NCBI GenBank assembly: GCA_963695135.1
Contig: CAVOGA010000001.1
Location: forward strand, 1,300,273 to 1,364,272
Direction of reading: 5' to 3'
Source of the DNA: Marinihelvus sp963695135
GTDB lineage: Bacteria; Pseudomonadota; Gammaproteobacteria; Xanthomonadales; SZUA-36
DNA length: 64,000 nucleotides
The position numbers and the translations under genes are program-made. The notes below the pieces were generated by a model. It had not been told where the DNA came from, ran no database searches, and saw only the letters and a program-made list of their open reading frames with translations. This document shows, one piece after another, positions 45,127 to 55,122 of this stretch (position 1 is the first letter of the stretch; every line of letters begins with the position of its first letter).

Positions 45127-46695
45127 GTGGTGGGCGGGTCTTCGCACAGCTACCTGCAGCGCGCTTTGCGCGCCCAGGTGTATGACGTGGCCCGCGAGAC
45201 CCCGTTGGACCCGGCGCCGCGACTGTCGCAGCGCGCCGGGGTCCAGATCCTGCTCAAGCGGGAGGACCTGCAGCCGACCTTTTCCTTCAAGCTGCGCGGC
45301 GCCTACAACTGCATTCACCGCATGGACGAGGCGGCACGCGCCCGCGGCGTCGTGGCGGCGTCCGCGGGCAATCATGCCCAGGGCGTGGCGCTGGCCAGCC
45401 AGCGGCTGGGCGTCAAGGCGCGCATCTACATGCCGCGCACCACGCCGGACATCAAGGTCCAGGCCGTGGCAGCCCTGGGCGCGGAAATCGTTCAGACCGG
45501 CGATGATTTTGACGCGGCCTGCGCTGCCGCCATGGCCGATGCAAAAGCCTGCGGCGCCCGCTTCATTCATCCGTTCAACGACGAGGATGTCATTGCCGGG
45601 CAGGGCACGATCGGCGTGGAAATCACCCAGCAGTTGCCCGAGCCACCGGACGTGGTGTTTGTCTCCGTCGGTGGTGGCGGCATGGCGGCCGGGGTGGCGG
45701 CGACGGTCAAGGCCATCTGCCCTGAAACACGCATTATCGGCGTCGAGCCCGAGGACGCGGCCAGCATGAAAGCCGCGCTGGAAGCCGGTGAGCCGGTGGA
45801 CATCGGCGCAACCGGCATGTTCGCCGATGGCGTGGCGGTGCGCCGCGTCGGGGATATCACCTTTGAGCTGTGCCGCGAATTGCTCGATGAGGTCATCACG
45901 GTGTCCGTGGACCAGGTGTGCACCGCGGTCCGCCTGGTCTACGAAGAGGTGCGGGCGGTGCCGGAACCGGCCGGCGCCCTGGCGGTGGCCGGCGCCCTGG
46001 AATGGAGCAGAACCCATCCGGAGGAGGCCACGGCGGACGCGCGCTGGGTCGCCGTCATCAGCGGCGCCAATGTCAATTTTGACCGCCTGGGCCACGTGGT
46101 TGAGCGCTGCACGCTGGGCGACGGCTCGGAGGCCCTGCTGGCGGTGACGATACCGGAGCGGGCCGGCAGTTTTCTCGAATTTTGCCGGGAGCTGGGCCAG
46201 TCCTCGGTGACCGAATTCAATTACCGCCATAACGGCACGGCGCAGGCGCGCGTGTTTGTCGGGGTGCGGCTACAGGAGCCGGTTCAGCAGCTCAGCGCCC
46301 ACCTTGGGGATATCGGCTACGAGGTGACAGACCTGACCGGCAACGAGGTTGCCAAGCTGCACCTGCGGCACCTTGGCGGCGGCGGTCTGCCGGTCCCCGA
46401 TCGCGAGGTGCTTTACCGCTTCGAGTTCCCGGAACGGCCCGGCGCCCTGCTCGAATTCCTGACCGTGCTGGCGGGACGCTGGTCCATCAGCCTGTTCCAT
46501 TACCGCAACCATGGCGCGGCCCAGGGTCGCGTACTGGCCGGGTTCCTGGTGCCCAGGGAGGACGACGTCGCCTTCGCGGCCTTCCTGCAGGAAACCGGTT
46601 ACCAGCACGTGGATGAAACCGCCAATCCCGCCTGCAGCGAGTTTCTGGCACCGTCGCCGGAGGCGCGCGGACTGCGCCTGGCGGTAAACCGTTAA
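45127..46695 (+). CDS. ilvA: Threonine ammonia-lyase, biosynthetic
   Basis: PLP enzyme making 2-ketobutyrate for isoleucine. The 522-aa product has the PLP lysine in TFSFKLRGAYN (about residue 58), AASAGNHAQGVA and the phosphate loop SVGGGGMAAG. Two C-terminal ACT-like regulatory repeats follow (LLAVTIPERAGSFLEF and YRFEFPERPGALLEF), as in the allosteric isoleucine-inhibited form. The start is GTG, 45127 or 45130, 5 nt after leuB. It is the last gene of the operon. Confidence 0.95.
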   Translation: MVGGSSHSYLQRALRAQVYDVARETPLDPAPRLSQRAGVQILLKREDLQPTFSFKLRGAYNCIHRMDEAARARGVVAASAGNHAQGVALASQRLGVKARIYMPRTTPDIKVQAVAALGAEIVQTGDDFDAACAAAMADAKACGARFIHPFNDEDVIAGQGTIGVEITQQLPEPPDVVFVSVGGGGMAAGVAATVKAICPETRIIGVEPEDAASMKAALEAGEPVDIGATGMFADGVAVRRVGDITFELCRELLDEVITVSVDQVCTAVRLVYEEVRAVPEPAGALAVAGALEWSRTHPEEATADARWVAVISGANVNFDRLGHVVERCTLGDGSEALLAVTIPERAGSFLEFCRELGQSSVTEFNYRHNGTAQARVFVGVRLQEPVQQLSAHLGDIGYEVTDLTGNEVAKLHLRHLGGGGLPVPDREVLYRFEFPERPGALLEFLTVLAGRWSISLFHYRNHGAAQGRVLAGFLVPREDDVAFAAFLQETGYQHVDETANPACSEFLAPSPEARGLRLAVNR

Positions 46696-46752
46696 CCCCG
46701 GAACCGCCGTGGCGCGTTATGGGATATCAAACCCGGTACAACAGGAACTGCC

Positions 46753-47257
46753 ATGATCCAGACTGCAAGATTGACCGCCCTGTCCGCGCTGTTGCTGTGT
46801 CTCGCGGCCTGCAACAGTCCCGAATCCGACTCTGAAGCTGCACCAATGCAGGAGGAGACCGTTATCGTGACCGAAGAAATCGCTGCCCCCTCCGCGGCCA
46901 ACGCAGCTTGCCGGGACTGCCTGGTGGGTGGAAGACATCCTGTCGGCAGGCGTCATTGACCGGGCCCGCACGACCATCGCCTTCAACGAGGATGGCCGGG
47001 CCGCGGGTAACGGCGGCTGTAACCGCTTTACCGGCAGCTACACGCTGGACGGCGACGGCATCAGCTTCGGGCCCATGGCCGGTACGATGATGGCCTGTCC
47101 GGACGCCCTGATGAACCAGGACCGGCGTTTTCACGAGGCGCTGGGCCAGGTGACACGCTGGCGTATCGATGCGCAAACCGGACTGCTGCACCTGGAAAAT
47201 CAGGACGGTGAGACGCTGATCCGCGCCGCCGCCCTGCCCGAAGGGGAAGAGGCCTAG
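46753..47257 (+). CDS. META-domain lipoprotein; one frame break
   Basis: Exported lipoprotein: signal peptide with lipobox LLLCLAAC at residues about 14-21, then an acidic linker and a META (heat-shock HslJ-like) domain recognisable as TAWWVEDI, GGCNRFTGSYTLDGD and GTMMACPDALMNQDRRF. The frame breaks near 46905-46915, before TAWWVEDI; net length is 3n+1, corrected product about 167 aa. Function unknown beyond an envelope-stress type role in relatives. It follows ilvA by 57 nt but is functionally unrelated. Confidence 0.82.
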
Positions 47258-47640
47258 GTCCGGAAGAACGCGGATTCGCGCGCCAGGAACGTGGTCTCGG
47301 TCACCGGCCAGCCGGAGCCGTTCGGGTCCTGGTAGAAGTGATCGCCCCAGTCCTTTTTGAACCTGGTGAAGGCCTTGCCGGCCAGGTGCGCCTGAAAGGC
47401 CGTTGTGTTCTCGTACACCTCGAAAAACACCACTTCCATCTGCTGCCGGCCGGGAATCGGTGACGGCGGGGGATCAAGGGGTTTCCCTCCGGCATCCAGC
47501 GGCCCCTGTGCATCGAGGTGCACCGCGTAGGCCAGGGTGCCCTTTTCCTTGTGTACGGCCGAGGCAAGTGCCTGCAATGCCGCCTTGAGTTCCGGCGAGC
47601 AGCCGTTCCTGAGTTTCCATCGTGAAATCAGTGAAATCAT
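47254..47640 (-). CDS. Antibiotic biosynthesis monooxygenase (ABM) domain protein
   Basis: Small cytoplasmic dimeric alpha+beta barrel protein of 128 aa, starting MISLISRWKLRNGCSPELKAALQ. It shows MEVVFFEVYENTTAFQAHLAGKAFTRFKKD, the Hx-type central helix of ABM/YgiN-like quinol monooxygenases. Start at 47640 is chosen to begin the fold; the frame is open to 47700. Substrate unknown. It is convergent with the META gene, overlapping by 4 nt. Confidence 0.75.
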   Translation of the reverse strand: MISLISRWKLRNGCSPELKAALQALASAVHKEKGTLAYAVHLDAQGPLDAGGKPLDPPPSPIPGRQQMEVVFFEVYENTTAFQAHLAGKAFTRFKKDWGDHFYQDPNGSGWPVTETTFLARESAFFRT

Positions 47641-47837
47641 TCCAGTTCCTTTATCTGCATGGCCAGGCCGCTCCCAGCGTAATGGAAAAAGCCCCGGCAC
47701 ACCTTCGCCGGCAACGCTTTACCTGAAAGTAATGGCCGGGGAGGGCGGCCTGCCGCCCACCCCTGCATCCACAGGAGTCGCCACCGTGGTTCGTTGCCGA
47801 AACCGTCAAACACCCCCTGTCACTGCTTGAGGACCGA

Positions 47838-47870
47838 TAAAAAAAGAGCCCGCGTTGGCGCGGGCTCTTG
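47838..47870 (-). terminator. Rho-independent terminator of the M16 protease gene
   Basis: On the minus strand a stem AAGAGCCCGCG / CGCGGGCTCTT around a 4-nt loop is followed by a run of T. It lies 43 nt past the stop of the M16 gene. The stem works in both directions, but only the minus-strand side has the long T-run. Confidence 0.88.
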
Positions 47871-47912
47871 CTGGGCAGGACCTTCAGTAATTCAGGCCCT
47901 TGCGGGCATTGC

Positions 47913-50873
47913 TCAGAAGCCGCTGGCGCCGGCCGCAGCCGCCGGAACAGCTTCCTCGATCGGATAGCCGTCCTCGTCGAGTTCCACGATCGGCATGCCG
48001 AGTGCTTCGAGTTCTTCGCGGATTGCCGCCTCGTCACCCACGACCACGATGGCGGTGTTTTCCGGCTCCAGCATTTCGCTGTAGATCCGGTTCAGCGTGT
48101 CGCGATCGGTCTCCTGCAGAATGGCATTCTGCTGGGTGCGGTAGTCGAGCGGCAGGTCATAGCGCAGGATGTTGTTGAGCAGGCCCAGCTTGGCGCCCGG
48201 CGTTTCATAACGCAGTGCATCCAGCTGGCCGATGGCCGAGCGCATGAAGGCGAATTCCTCCTCGTTCATGCCTTCCGCGTCATAGGCCTCCAGTTCCATG
48301 ATGACCTCGTTGACCGAGTCGGCGGTGGCGTCCTTGCGCACCTCGGAGCCAAAGTTGATGGAGCCGTACTCCGGTCCGCCGCTAAGGTACGTCCGGGCGC
48401 CGTAGGTATAGCCCTTGTCCTCGCGCAGGTTGATGTTGATGCGGCTGGAGAAGCTGCCGCCCAGCGGGAAGTTGGCCAGGGTGCCACGGTAGAAGTCGCC
48501 CAGGGCATCATAGGGCTCGGCGTTCTGACCGGTACGCAGGCTGGACTGGGCCGCGCCCTCCTTGTCGACCAGGTAGATGGTGCGGCCTTCGATCTTCGGC
48601 GTTTCGAAAGCGATCGCCGGGCGAATGGCTTCGGTGACCTCGATCTGCGCCAGGCCGTCCAGGGCAGCAACGATTTCCGCTTCCGGCAGGCTGGTGCTCA
48701 CGGTGACGCCGGTCAGGTGCTGGGGCATGTGCGCGTTGTAGTACGCCAGCACATCATCCAGCGTGATGCTGCTGACCGTGTCCGGCAGTCCGCTCATGGG
48801 GTAGGACAGCGGGATGTTCCGGGCCCAGCATGACGGCGCCCAGCGCGCGGTTGGCCAGGCCTTCCGGCGTCTTGCGCTGCTGCTGCAGGCCTTCCAGGGT
48901 TTGCTGCTTGACGCGGTTGAAGTCCTGCTCCGTGAACGCCGGCTGCAGAATGCGCTCCATCATCAGGGGCATGGCCTCATCCAGGTTCTTGGCCAGCGTG
49001 TTGAGGGTCACCGTGGTCTCGTACTCGCCCGGACTGACGCTGATGCTGGCGCCGAGGCGGCCCAGGGCCTCGGAGAATTCGGCGGCGCTGCGCTGCTGCG
49101 TCGCTTCGCCCATGAGCGATGCCATCAGGGAGGTCAGGCCGGCCTTGCCGGGCGGCTCGTCCCGCTGACCCACCTGGAACACGGCGCGAACCGTGACCGT
49201 GGGCGTTTCATCGTTGGGCACGGCGAGCAGTCGCACGCCGTTGGCCAGGGCCACGTCACCAATCGCCGGCAGCTCCACCTGCGGGTTGACCCCGGGTGTC
49301 GGCTGAACACTGCGGTCGAACGTGTCGCTGACCGGGCGCAGGGCCAGGGTCGCAGACTCATCACCGTAGCTCTCCGGAATGGTACGCTCCGGTTCGTAGT
49401 TCTGCGGCGCGGCGGCAAGCTGCGGCTGGCCGTTCGGCACGACGCTGAGGATCACCGCCGGCTTGCCCTTGATGTACTCGTCAAACACCCGCTGAACGTC
49501 GTCGGTTTCCACGGCCAGGTAGGCATTGATCTCATCATCAATGCCTTTCGGGCTGCCCGTGTAGGTTTCAAACGCCGCCAGGGTGGAGACCTTGCCGGCC
49601 ACCGATTGCAGGCCGAAGACGCGGCTGGACTCGTAGCCGGCCTTGAACTTGACCAGGTCATCCGCGGTGACGCCACGCTCGGCGAACTCGTCCAGGGTTT
49701 CACAGCACCGCCGCTTCCATTTCCGCGAGGGACTCGCCGGAAGCCGGGTTCTGAATCACGATGAACCACATTTCGCAGGCCAGTTCCTTGCAGGAATGGG
49801 ACACGGAAGCCTGCACGGCGCGACCGGTCTGGACCAGCTGCTGGTAGAGCAGGGATTCCTGGCCCTGGCCGAGAATTTGCGCTGCGGCATCCAGCGCCGG
49901 CTCGTCCGGGTGATTGGAGTAAGACGGTCGGAATCATCATGGCCAGCGCTGGCAGATGAATGTTGTCTTCCAGCGTGACGTAGCGGTTTTCTTCCAGCAG
50001 CGCGGGCTGCTTGGGCAGGTTTTCGACTTCCGGGCCGGCCGGAATCGGGCCGAAATACTTGACCACCCATTCCAGGGTCTGCGTCTCGTCAATATCGCCG
50101 CCGATGGTCAGGACGGCGTTGTTCGGGCCATACCAGCGCAGGAAAAAGCGCTTCAGGTCTTCCAGGTCAGCCCGGTTGAGGTCTTCGATCCAGCCGATCA
50201 CCGGCCAGGAGTAGGGATGGCCGTCCGGGTAGGTCGCCGCCATCATGGTTTCCAGGGCGCGGCCGTAGGGCTGGTTGTCCACGCGCTGGCCGCGCTCGTT
50301 CTTGACGGTTTCACGCTGGACTTCGAATTTCTCCTGCGTGACCGCGTCCAGGAACACGCCCATGCGGTCGGCTTCAAGCCACAGGACCGTTTCCAACTGG
50401 TTGGCCGGAACGGTCTGGTAGTAATTGGTGCGGTCCGAGTTGGTGGAGCCGTTCAGCGTGCCGCCGGCCTCCTGGACGATCTTGAAGTGCTGCTCGTCGC
50501 CGACGTTCTCCGAGCCCTGGAACATCATGTGCTCAAAGAAGTGGGCGAAGCCGGAACGGCCCGGGTCTTCGCGGTTCGAGCCGACGTGGTAGGTCACATC
50601 AACATGCACCAGCGGGTCGGAGCGGTCCTCGTGGAGCACCACGGTCAGACCGTTGTCCAGCACGAACTTCTTGTACGGGATAGCGATTTCGGCGCCATCA
50701 CCATCAAATTCCTCAACCAGCGTAACCCCGGCAGGCAGGGCGCTGACATTGTCCACCGCCGGCGCTTCCGCGCTGGCGGTTTCGGCCTGGCCGGCCGGCT
50801 CTGATGAGGGGCCGCAGGCGGCCAGCAAAGCGGCCGAGCAGGCCAGGGCGGCGAGTTTGAATTTATCCATCAC
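47913..50873 (-). CDS. M16 family zinc metalloprotease, two-domain lipoprotein; three frame breaks
   Basis: Pitrilysin/PqqL-type protease. N-terminal lipoprotein signal (ALLAAC, Cys20). First M16 unit with the inverted zinc motif HFFEH (H111, E114, H115) and the distal Glu in KNERGQRVDNQPYG; second, inactive-type M16 unit from about residue 520 (LANGVRLLAVPNDE). Frame breaks at about 49915 (PTVLL/SYSNHPDEP), 49700 (AVL/ETLDEFAERGV) and 48815 (GPEHP/LSYPMSGLPD). Each is explained by one extra base, and the total length is a multiple of 3, as three insertions predict. Corrected product about 985 aa. Expected to act on peptides in the periplasm. Confidence 0.87.
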
Positions 50874-51068
50874 GGCTCAACACCTATGGGTTTGGGAAAG
50901 GCAGCGAGGTTACCATAGCGCCGTGAAGCACCCATGGTCCAAAGGTCACAGCACCGCCTGGCGACGGGCAAGCACTCCAACGGGCGGGTAAAACTTGTGC
51001 ATGAAATTGCGGTCAAAGATATTGGCGCTTTTAAACTCTTATGACCAATTGAATGGTGGAGATTCGAT

Positions 51069-51744
51069 ATGTTTAAGCGATCGACAACGGCCTTTGCCCT
51101 GCTGCTTGCGCTGGTGCTTACCGGGACTGCGGCGGCGGATCACTACCCGCAGGAATCGGAAGATGGACTGCAACTGATTGAAATAAAAGGTATTGATGCG
51201 GCTTATTGGCGGGAAGGCGCCAGCCTGTCCGGCTACGACAAGGTCATGATCAGCGACGTGGACGTGTCCTTTCGCAAAAACTGGCAGCGGGACCAGAACA
51301 TCAACCGGGTCGCGTTGAATAACCGGGTAACCAGCGCGGACATGGCAAAGATTCGCACGGCCGTTGCCGAAGGGTTTACCCAGGTGTTTATTGAGCAATT
51401 GGAAGAGGCCGGCTACAGCGTGGTTGATACGCCCGGGTGAGGATGTGCTCGCGCTGGTGCCGGCCATCGTTGACCTGGATGTGCACGCGCCGGACCTCAG
51501 CATGCGTCAGGCGGGCATGTCCCGGACCTACACCACCTCGGCCGGCGAAATGACGCTGAACATGGCCTTTTATGATTCGGACACCAACAGCCTGATTGGA
51601 CGCATTATTGATGAAAGGCGGGCCATTGATACGGGACGTCTGCAGTGGTCAAACAGCATCACCAATCGCCAGGAGGCCAATATCATCTTCCGGTCATGGG
51701 CCAGCCGCCTGGTCAGGGCGCTGGACGAGTCGCGGGAAAATTGA
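51069..51744 (+). CDS. DUF3313 family exported protein; one frame break
   Basis: Signal peptide (MFKRSTTAFALLLALVLTGTAAA), then a DUF3313-like body: LSGYDKVMISDVDVSFRKNW, EGFTQVFIEQLEEAGYSVVD and, in the next frame, EDVLALVPAIVDLDVHAPD and EMTLNMAFYDSDTNSLIGRI. One extra base at about 51437 creates a stop (TGA 51438-51440); net length is 3n+1, corrected product about 224 aa. Function unknown. It opens a run of exported-protein genes on the plus strand. Confidence 0.82.
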
Positions 51745-51840
51745 CTACTCTTGAATCAGCCGGGCAGAGGTGCAGGCTGGCCGACCTGCTGGCGGTAAAT
51801 GGCTGCAAGCCGATGTTAAAAAACCAAGAGGATTTACCCG

Positions 51841-52254
51841 ATGAAAGTCTCAGATAGATACCGTCAATTCGTACTGCTGCCGCTGCTTGCCCTGGTATTC
51901 GCCGGTGCGGCGGTTGCAGCCGAGCACGGTTATATTGCCCCGCTGCCCGAGCCCGAGCCGAGGAATAATTTGTTCGAGGTTAATATCGAGCAAATCAATG
52001 GCAAAGACGCGATGGACGGGCCGAATTTCCGCGCCCCCGCAGGCAAGAATGAAGTTGTGGTGAGCCTGGTGTTCAGCTCGGAATGGGGCTCCGGCATGAG
52101 CTATACGGGAGGCCAGATCTACTACAACACCATCGAAGTGGACGTTGAAGAGGGCAAGACCTATTACCTCGGGGCGAAAGTTGATACGTCCGCCTCCGAG
52201 GAAGCCCAGGTTGACGGCTCATTCTGGACCCCGGTAATCGTCAAAGTCCGTTGA
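51841..52254 (+). CDS. Exported hypothetical protein, 137 aa
   Basis: Signal peptide (about residues 1-27, ending GAAVAAEHG), then a short Pro-Glu linker (PLPEPEPRNN) and a beta-rich domain containing GKNEVVVSLVF and YYNTIEVDVEEGKTYYLGAKVD. I do not recognise the family; the final part resembles DUF2846/PEGA-like beta sandwiches where the EVEEGKTYY strand is common. Preceded by AGAGGATTT as possible ribosome site. It follows the DUF3313 gene by 96 nt. Confidence 0.72.
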   Translation: MKVSDRYRQFVLLPLLALVFAGAAVAAEHGYIAPLPEPEPRNNLFEVNIEQINGKDAMDGPNFRAPAGKNEVVVSLVFSSEWGSGMSYTGGQIYYNTIEVDVEEGKTYYLGAKVDTSASEEAQVDGSFWTPVIVKVR

Positions 52255-52276
52255 CCGCTCAAGGGTGATTCACCCG

Positions 52277-52769
52277 ATGCCTGATATCGCGGCGCCCATG
52301 GATCGATCCATGGGCGTTCGTCGTTTGGCGGCGCCGTTTTTGGCCTTGCTGCTGTCATTTTTTCCGGCCCTCGCCGGCGCGTTTGACACTTCGCTGTTTA
52401 TTGATCCGGAAGACGGCATGTTCGATGCCAGCCGCTACCTGTCCGAGCGGCGCTTCAGCTTTCTGCCGGTTCCCGTGGTCATTACCGAGCCGGCAGTGGG
52501 CCCCGGTTTCGGGGTCGTCGGCGTGTTCTTTCACGAGTCGCCAGAACAGCGCGAGGCCGCGGCCAGGCTGGCAGAGAGGGGCGAGTTAACCCGGAGCAGG
52601 CCGTGCTGCGGAGTCGTTCAGTGCGCTGTCCGATGCGGGCAATCAGAGTACGGTGGGGGTCGGTTTTCGCTACCTGCTGGCCAGGCGTTACGGGATTGCG
52701 ATGGGTCTCGACGTGGCCCGGGGCCCGGAAGATACCGCGTTTTACATCCAGGCCGGGCCCGCCTGGTAG
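52277..52769 (+). pseudogene. Remnant of a BamA/TamA-type surface antigen outer membrane protein, centre deleted
   Basis: The N-terminal part has a signal peptide and the region FDTSLFIDPEDGMFDASRYLSE / FLPVPVVITEPAVGPGFG typical of short D15-like outer membrane proteins. The C-terminal part, in another frame, reads GVGFRYLLARRYGIAMGLDVARGPEDTAFY and ends QAGPAW, the barrel end with terminal aromatic residue. Homologues I recall have roughly 350-400 residues, so a middle stretch of over 200 residues is missing. The join lies near 52590-52615 and also shifts the frame. A deletion this size is not explained by a single-base error. Confidence 0.7.
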
Positions 52770-52860
52770 ATGCGTCACCTGATCGCGCCGGCTTGCTACA
52801 ATCTGTATATACATGACCGGCCGGATGCGACCCGACCCCAAGCGACCCAAGGATTCCGCC

Positions 52861-55059
52861 ATGAGAAAGCTACTGTATGCCCTCGCTGTGACGCTGTTCC
52901 TGACCTCAACAGCCCGGGCGGTCGACTGGCCACAGGTCATCAGTGCGCCCGAGGGCGACATCATTGTTTATCAGCCCCAGCCGGAATCGCTGGAGGGCCA
53001 GACCCTGAAAGGCCGCGCCGCCTTCCAGATTGATCTTGCCGACAGTGATGAACCGATCTTCGGCGCCATGTGGTTTACCAGCAGGCTCGAAACCGACCGT
53101 GACAACGACACGGCGACGCTGCTGGACTTCAGGATCGAAAAAGTCACCTGGCCCGACTCCAAGGACGCGGGTGAGCAGCGCCTGACCGCGGTGGTCGAAG
53201 ACGCTTTCCCGGATGCGGGATTCGAAATTTCCCTTGAGGCCCTGGCAGCCAGTCTCGAGACTGCTGATCTGGTGCAGCAGAGCCTGCAGGATCTGAACAA
53301 CGAGCCGCCGAAAATCGTCTTCACCCGCGAACTGGCCGTGCTGCTGCTGTTTGATGGTCAGCCCCGGCTTGCGGAAATCGAGGGCAGTGATTACGAGCGG
53401 GTTCTGAACACGCCCTTCGCGGTCGCCTGCAAGAAGCGCGGCAAGGGCTGCTGGTTGTCGAGCGGTAACTTCTGGTACGAGGCGAACGACCCGATGGGCC
53501 CCTGGATGCCCACCAAGAACCCCCCGAAAGACCTGGCGGCCAATATGCCGCCGGCCGAGAACACGGAAGACCAGCCGGACCGTCCGCCGGCTGTCGTGGT
53601 GGCCACCGAGCCGACCGAACTGATCGTGACCGTGGGCGCGCCGGAATGGACCAGCCTGGAAGGCGGTGAGCTGTTGTACGTCAGCAACACCGAGTCACCC
53701 TGGCTGCGGGACTTGCCGACCGGCAATATGTACGTGCTGCTCTCCGGTCGCTGGTACCGCTCGAAGAATGACAGCGGACCGTGGACCTTTGTGCCGCCCG
53801 ATGAGCTCCCGGAGTCCTTCGCAAAGATTCCGCCGGCCTCGGATATTGGCGGACTGCGCACCTCGGTCGCGGGCACGCCGGAAGCGGAAGATGCGGTCAG
53901 GAACCAGGCCATACCGCAAACCGCCGCGATCGACCGCAAGACCGCAACCCTCACCGTCGAGTACGACGGCAAACCGGACTTTGAGAAAATCAAGGGCACC
54001 AATGTCTCCTACGCGGTCAATACCGGTGCGCAGGTGCTGGAAATCGATGGGCGTTATTACGCGGTAGACAACGGCGTCTGGTTTACCAGCGGCTCCGCGC
54101 AAGGACCCTGGGTGGTCGCGGACGAGGTGCCGGAAGATCAGATTGCCGCTATTCCGCCCACTTCCCCCGTGTACAACACCACGCATGTGCACGTGTACAA
54201 CTCCACGCCGGACGTGGTGTATGTGGGTTACACACCCGGATACCTCTGGTCCTATCCCTATTACGGCGTGCCGGTTTACGGCACCGGCTGGTATTACCCG
54301 CCCTACTATGGCCGCTGGTATTACCCGCGCCCGGCGACCTGGGGATTCAATGTTGGCTATAACCCCTGGACCGGCTGGAATTTCGGCCTGTCCTGGAGCA
54401 ACGGGTTCTTCAGCTTCGGCATACGCTGGGGCGGCGGTTACGGCGGCGCCTATCGCCCCTGGGGCTGCTGCGGCGGCTGGTACGGCGGTGGCTATCGCGG
54501 CCCGACCTTCGTGAACAACGGCACCATCAATATCGGCAACAGCATCAACGTCGGCAACCGCGCCACCATCGGCAACGAGCTGCGTAAAGAAAACCGGCTG
54601 GCCAGTATCGAGCGGGGCGACAACCTGTACCAGCGACCGGCAAACCGCGATCGCAATGTGGAGCGCACCGCTGCCACGAGGGACCTGAAACTGGCCCGCG
54701 ATGCGCAGGGCAAACTGAACAACGTGTACGCCGATGCCAGCGGCCAGGTAGTGCGCCCGAACGGTGACAAGTGGCAGACCCGCGAGAACGGGCAGTGGAA
54801 AGACGCTGCCGACCGGGTCAGCCCCGAGACCCGCGACCGCGTGTCCGGCGCGGCGCAGAATCGTCCGGCCACCCAACCGGCCCAGCGGCCGGCAACGGGC
54901 ACGCGTCCTGCCCAGCGGCCGGCGGCTCCCAGCACCCGGCCGTCATCCGGGTCGCTGAACACGCGTGATTTGAACCGCGCCTCGCAGGCAAGACAGCGTG
55001 GCCAGGCCAGCAACCGGGCGCGCCCGGCGACACGCTCTGCGCCCGCACGGCGTCGGTGA
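52861..55059 (+). CDS. Large exported protein with WY..GPW modules, Gly/Tyr-rich centre and Arg-Pro-rich tail
   Basis: A 732-aa protein with signal peptide (start ATG 52861, ending STARA). Three spaced modules share W(Y/F)x(5-8)GPW: FWYEANDPMGPW (about residue 205), RWYRSKNDSGPW (about 297) and VWFTSGSAQGPW (about 405). A Tyr/Gly/Trp-rich stretch follows (about residues 460-555), then an NxGNxxN repeat and a low-complexity RPAxQPAQRPA tail. Proteins of this layout are common in Proteobacteria, often labelled carbohydrate-binding without proof. I would call it a cell-surface protein of unknown function. An open frame extends upstream to 52813. Confidence 0.82.
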   Translation: MRKLLYALAVTLFLTSTARAVDWPQVISAPEGDIIVYQPQPESLEGQTLKGRAAFQIDLADSDEPIFGAMWFTSRLETDRDNDTATLLDFRIEKVTWPDSKDAGEQRLTAVVEDAFPDAGFEISLEALAASLETADLVQQSLQDLNNEPPKIVFTRELAVLLLFDGQPRLAEIEGSDYERVLNTPFAVACKKRGKGCWLSSGNFWYEANDPMGPWMPTKNPPKDLAANMPPAENTEDQPDRPPAVVVATEPTELIVTVGAPEWTSLEGGELLYVSNTESPWLRDLPTGNMYVLLSGRWYRSKNDSGPWTFVPPDELPESFAKIPPASDIGGLRTSVAGTPEAEDAVRNQAIPQTAAIDRKTATLTVEYDGKPDFEKIKGTNVSYAVNTGAQVLEIDGRYYAVDNGVWFTSGSAQGPWVVADEVPEDQIAAIPPTSPVYNTTHVHVYNSTPDVVYVGYTPGYLWSYPYYGVPVYGTGWYYPPYYGRWYYPRPATWGFNVGYNPWTGWNFGLSWSNGFFSFGIRWGGGYGGAYRPWGCCGGWYGGGYRGPTFVNNGTINIGNSINVGNRATIGNELRKENRLASIERGDNLYQRPANRDRNVERTAATRDLKLARDAQGKLNNVYADASGQVVRPNGDKWQTRENGQWKDAADRVSPETRDRVSGAAQNRPATQPAQRPATGTRPAQRPAAPSTRPSSGSLNTRDLNRASQARQRGQASNRARPATRSAPARRR

Positions 55060-55082
55060 AAATTCAGGGATATCTGATGTGA

Positions 55083-55103
55083 CTGGTCGCCAGTGGCGAC
55101 CAG
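55083..55103. terminator. Hairpin between convergent genes, possible bidirectional terminator
   Basis: A perfect 9-bp stem (CTGGTCGCC/GGCGACCAG) with a 3-nt loop between the stop of the 732-aa gene and the stop of the BON gene. Neither side has a T-run, so it may only weakly terminate. Confidence 0.35.
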
Positions 55104-55122
55104 GGAGGGCGGGCCCCGGGCC

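Noticed and set aside
46753..47257. Two separate short genes in the META region
   Set aside because: The second half has no start with a ribosome site, and the join reads TAWWVEDI, the conserved start of the META domain, once one base is removed.
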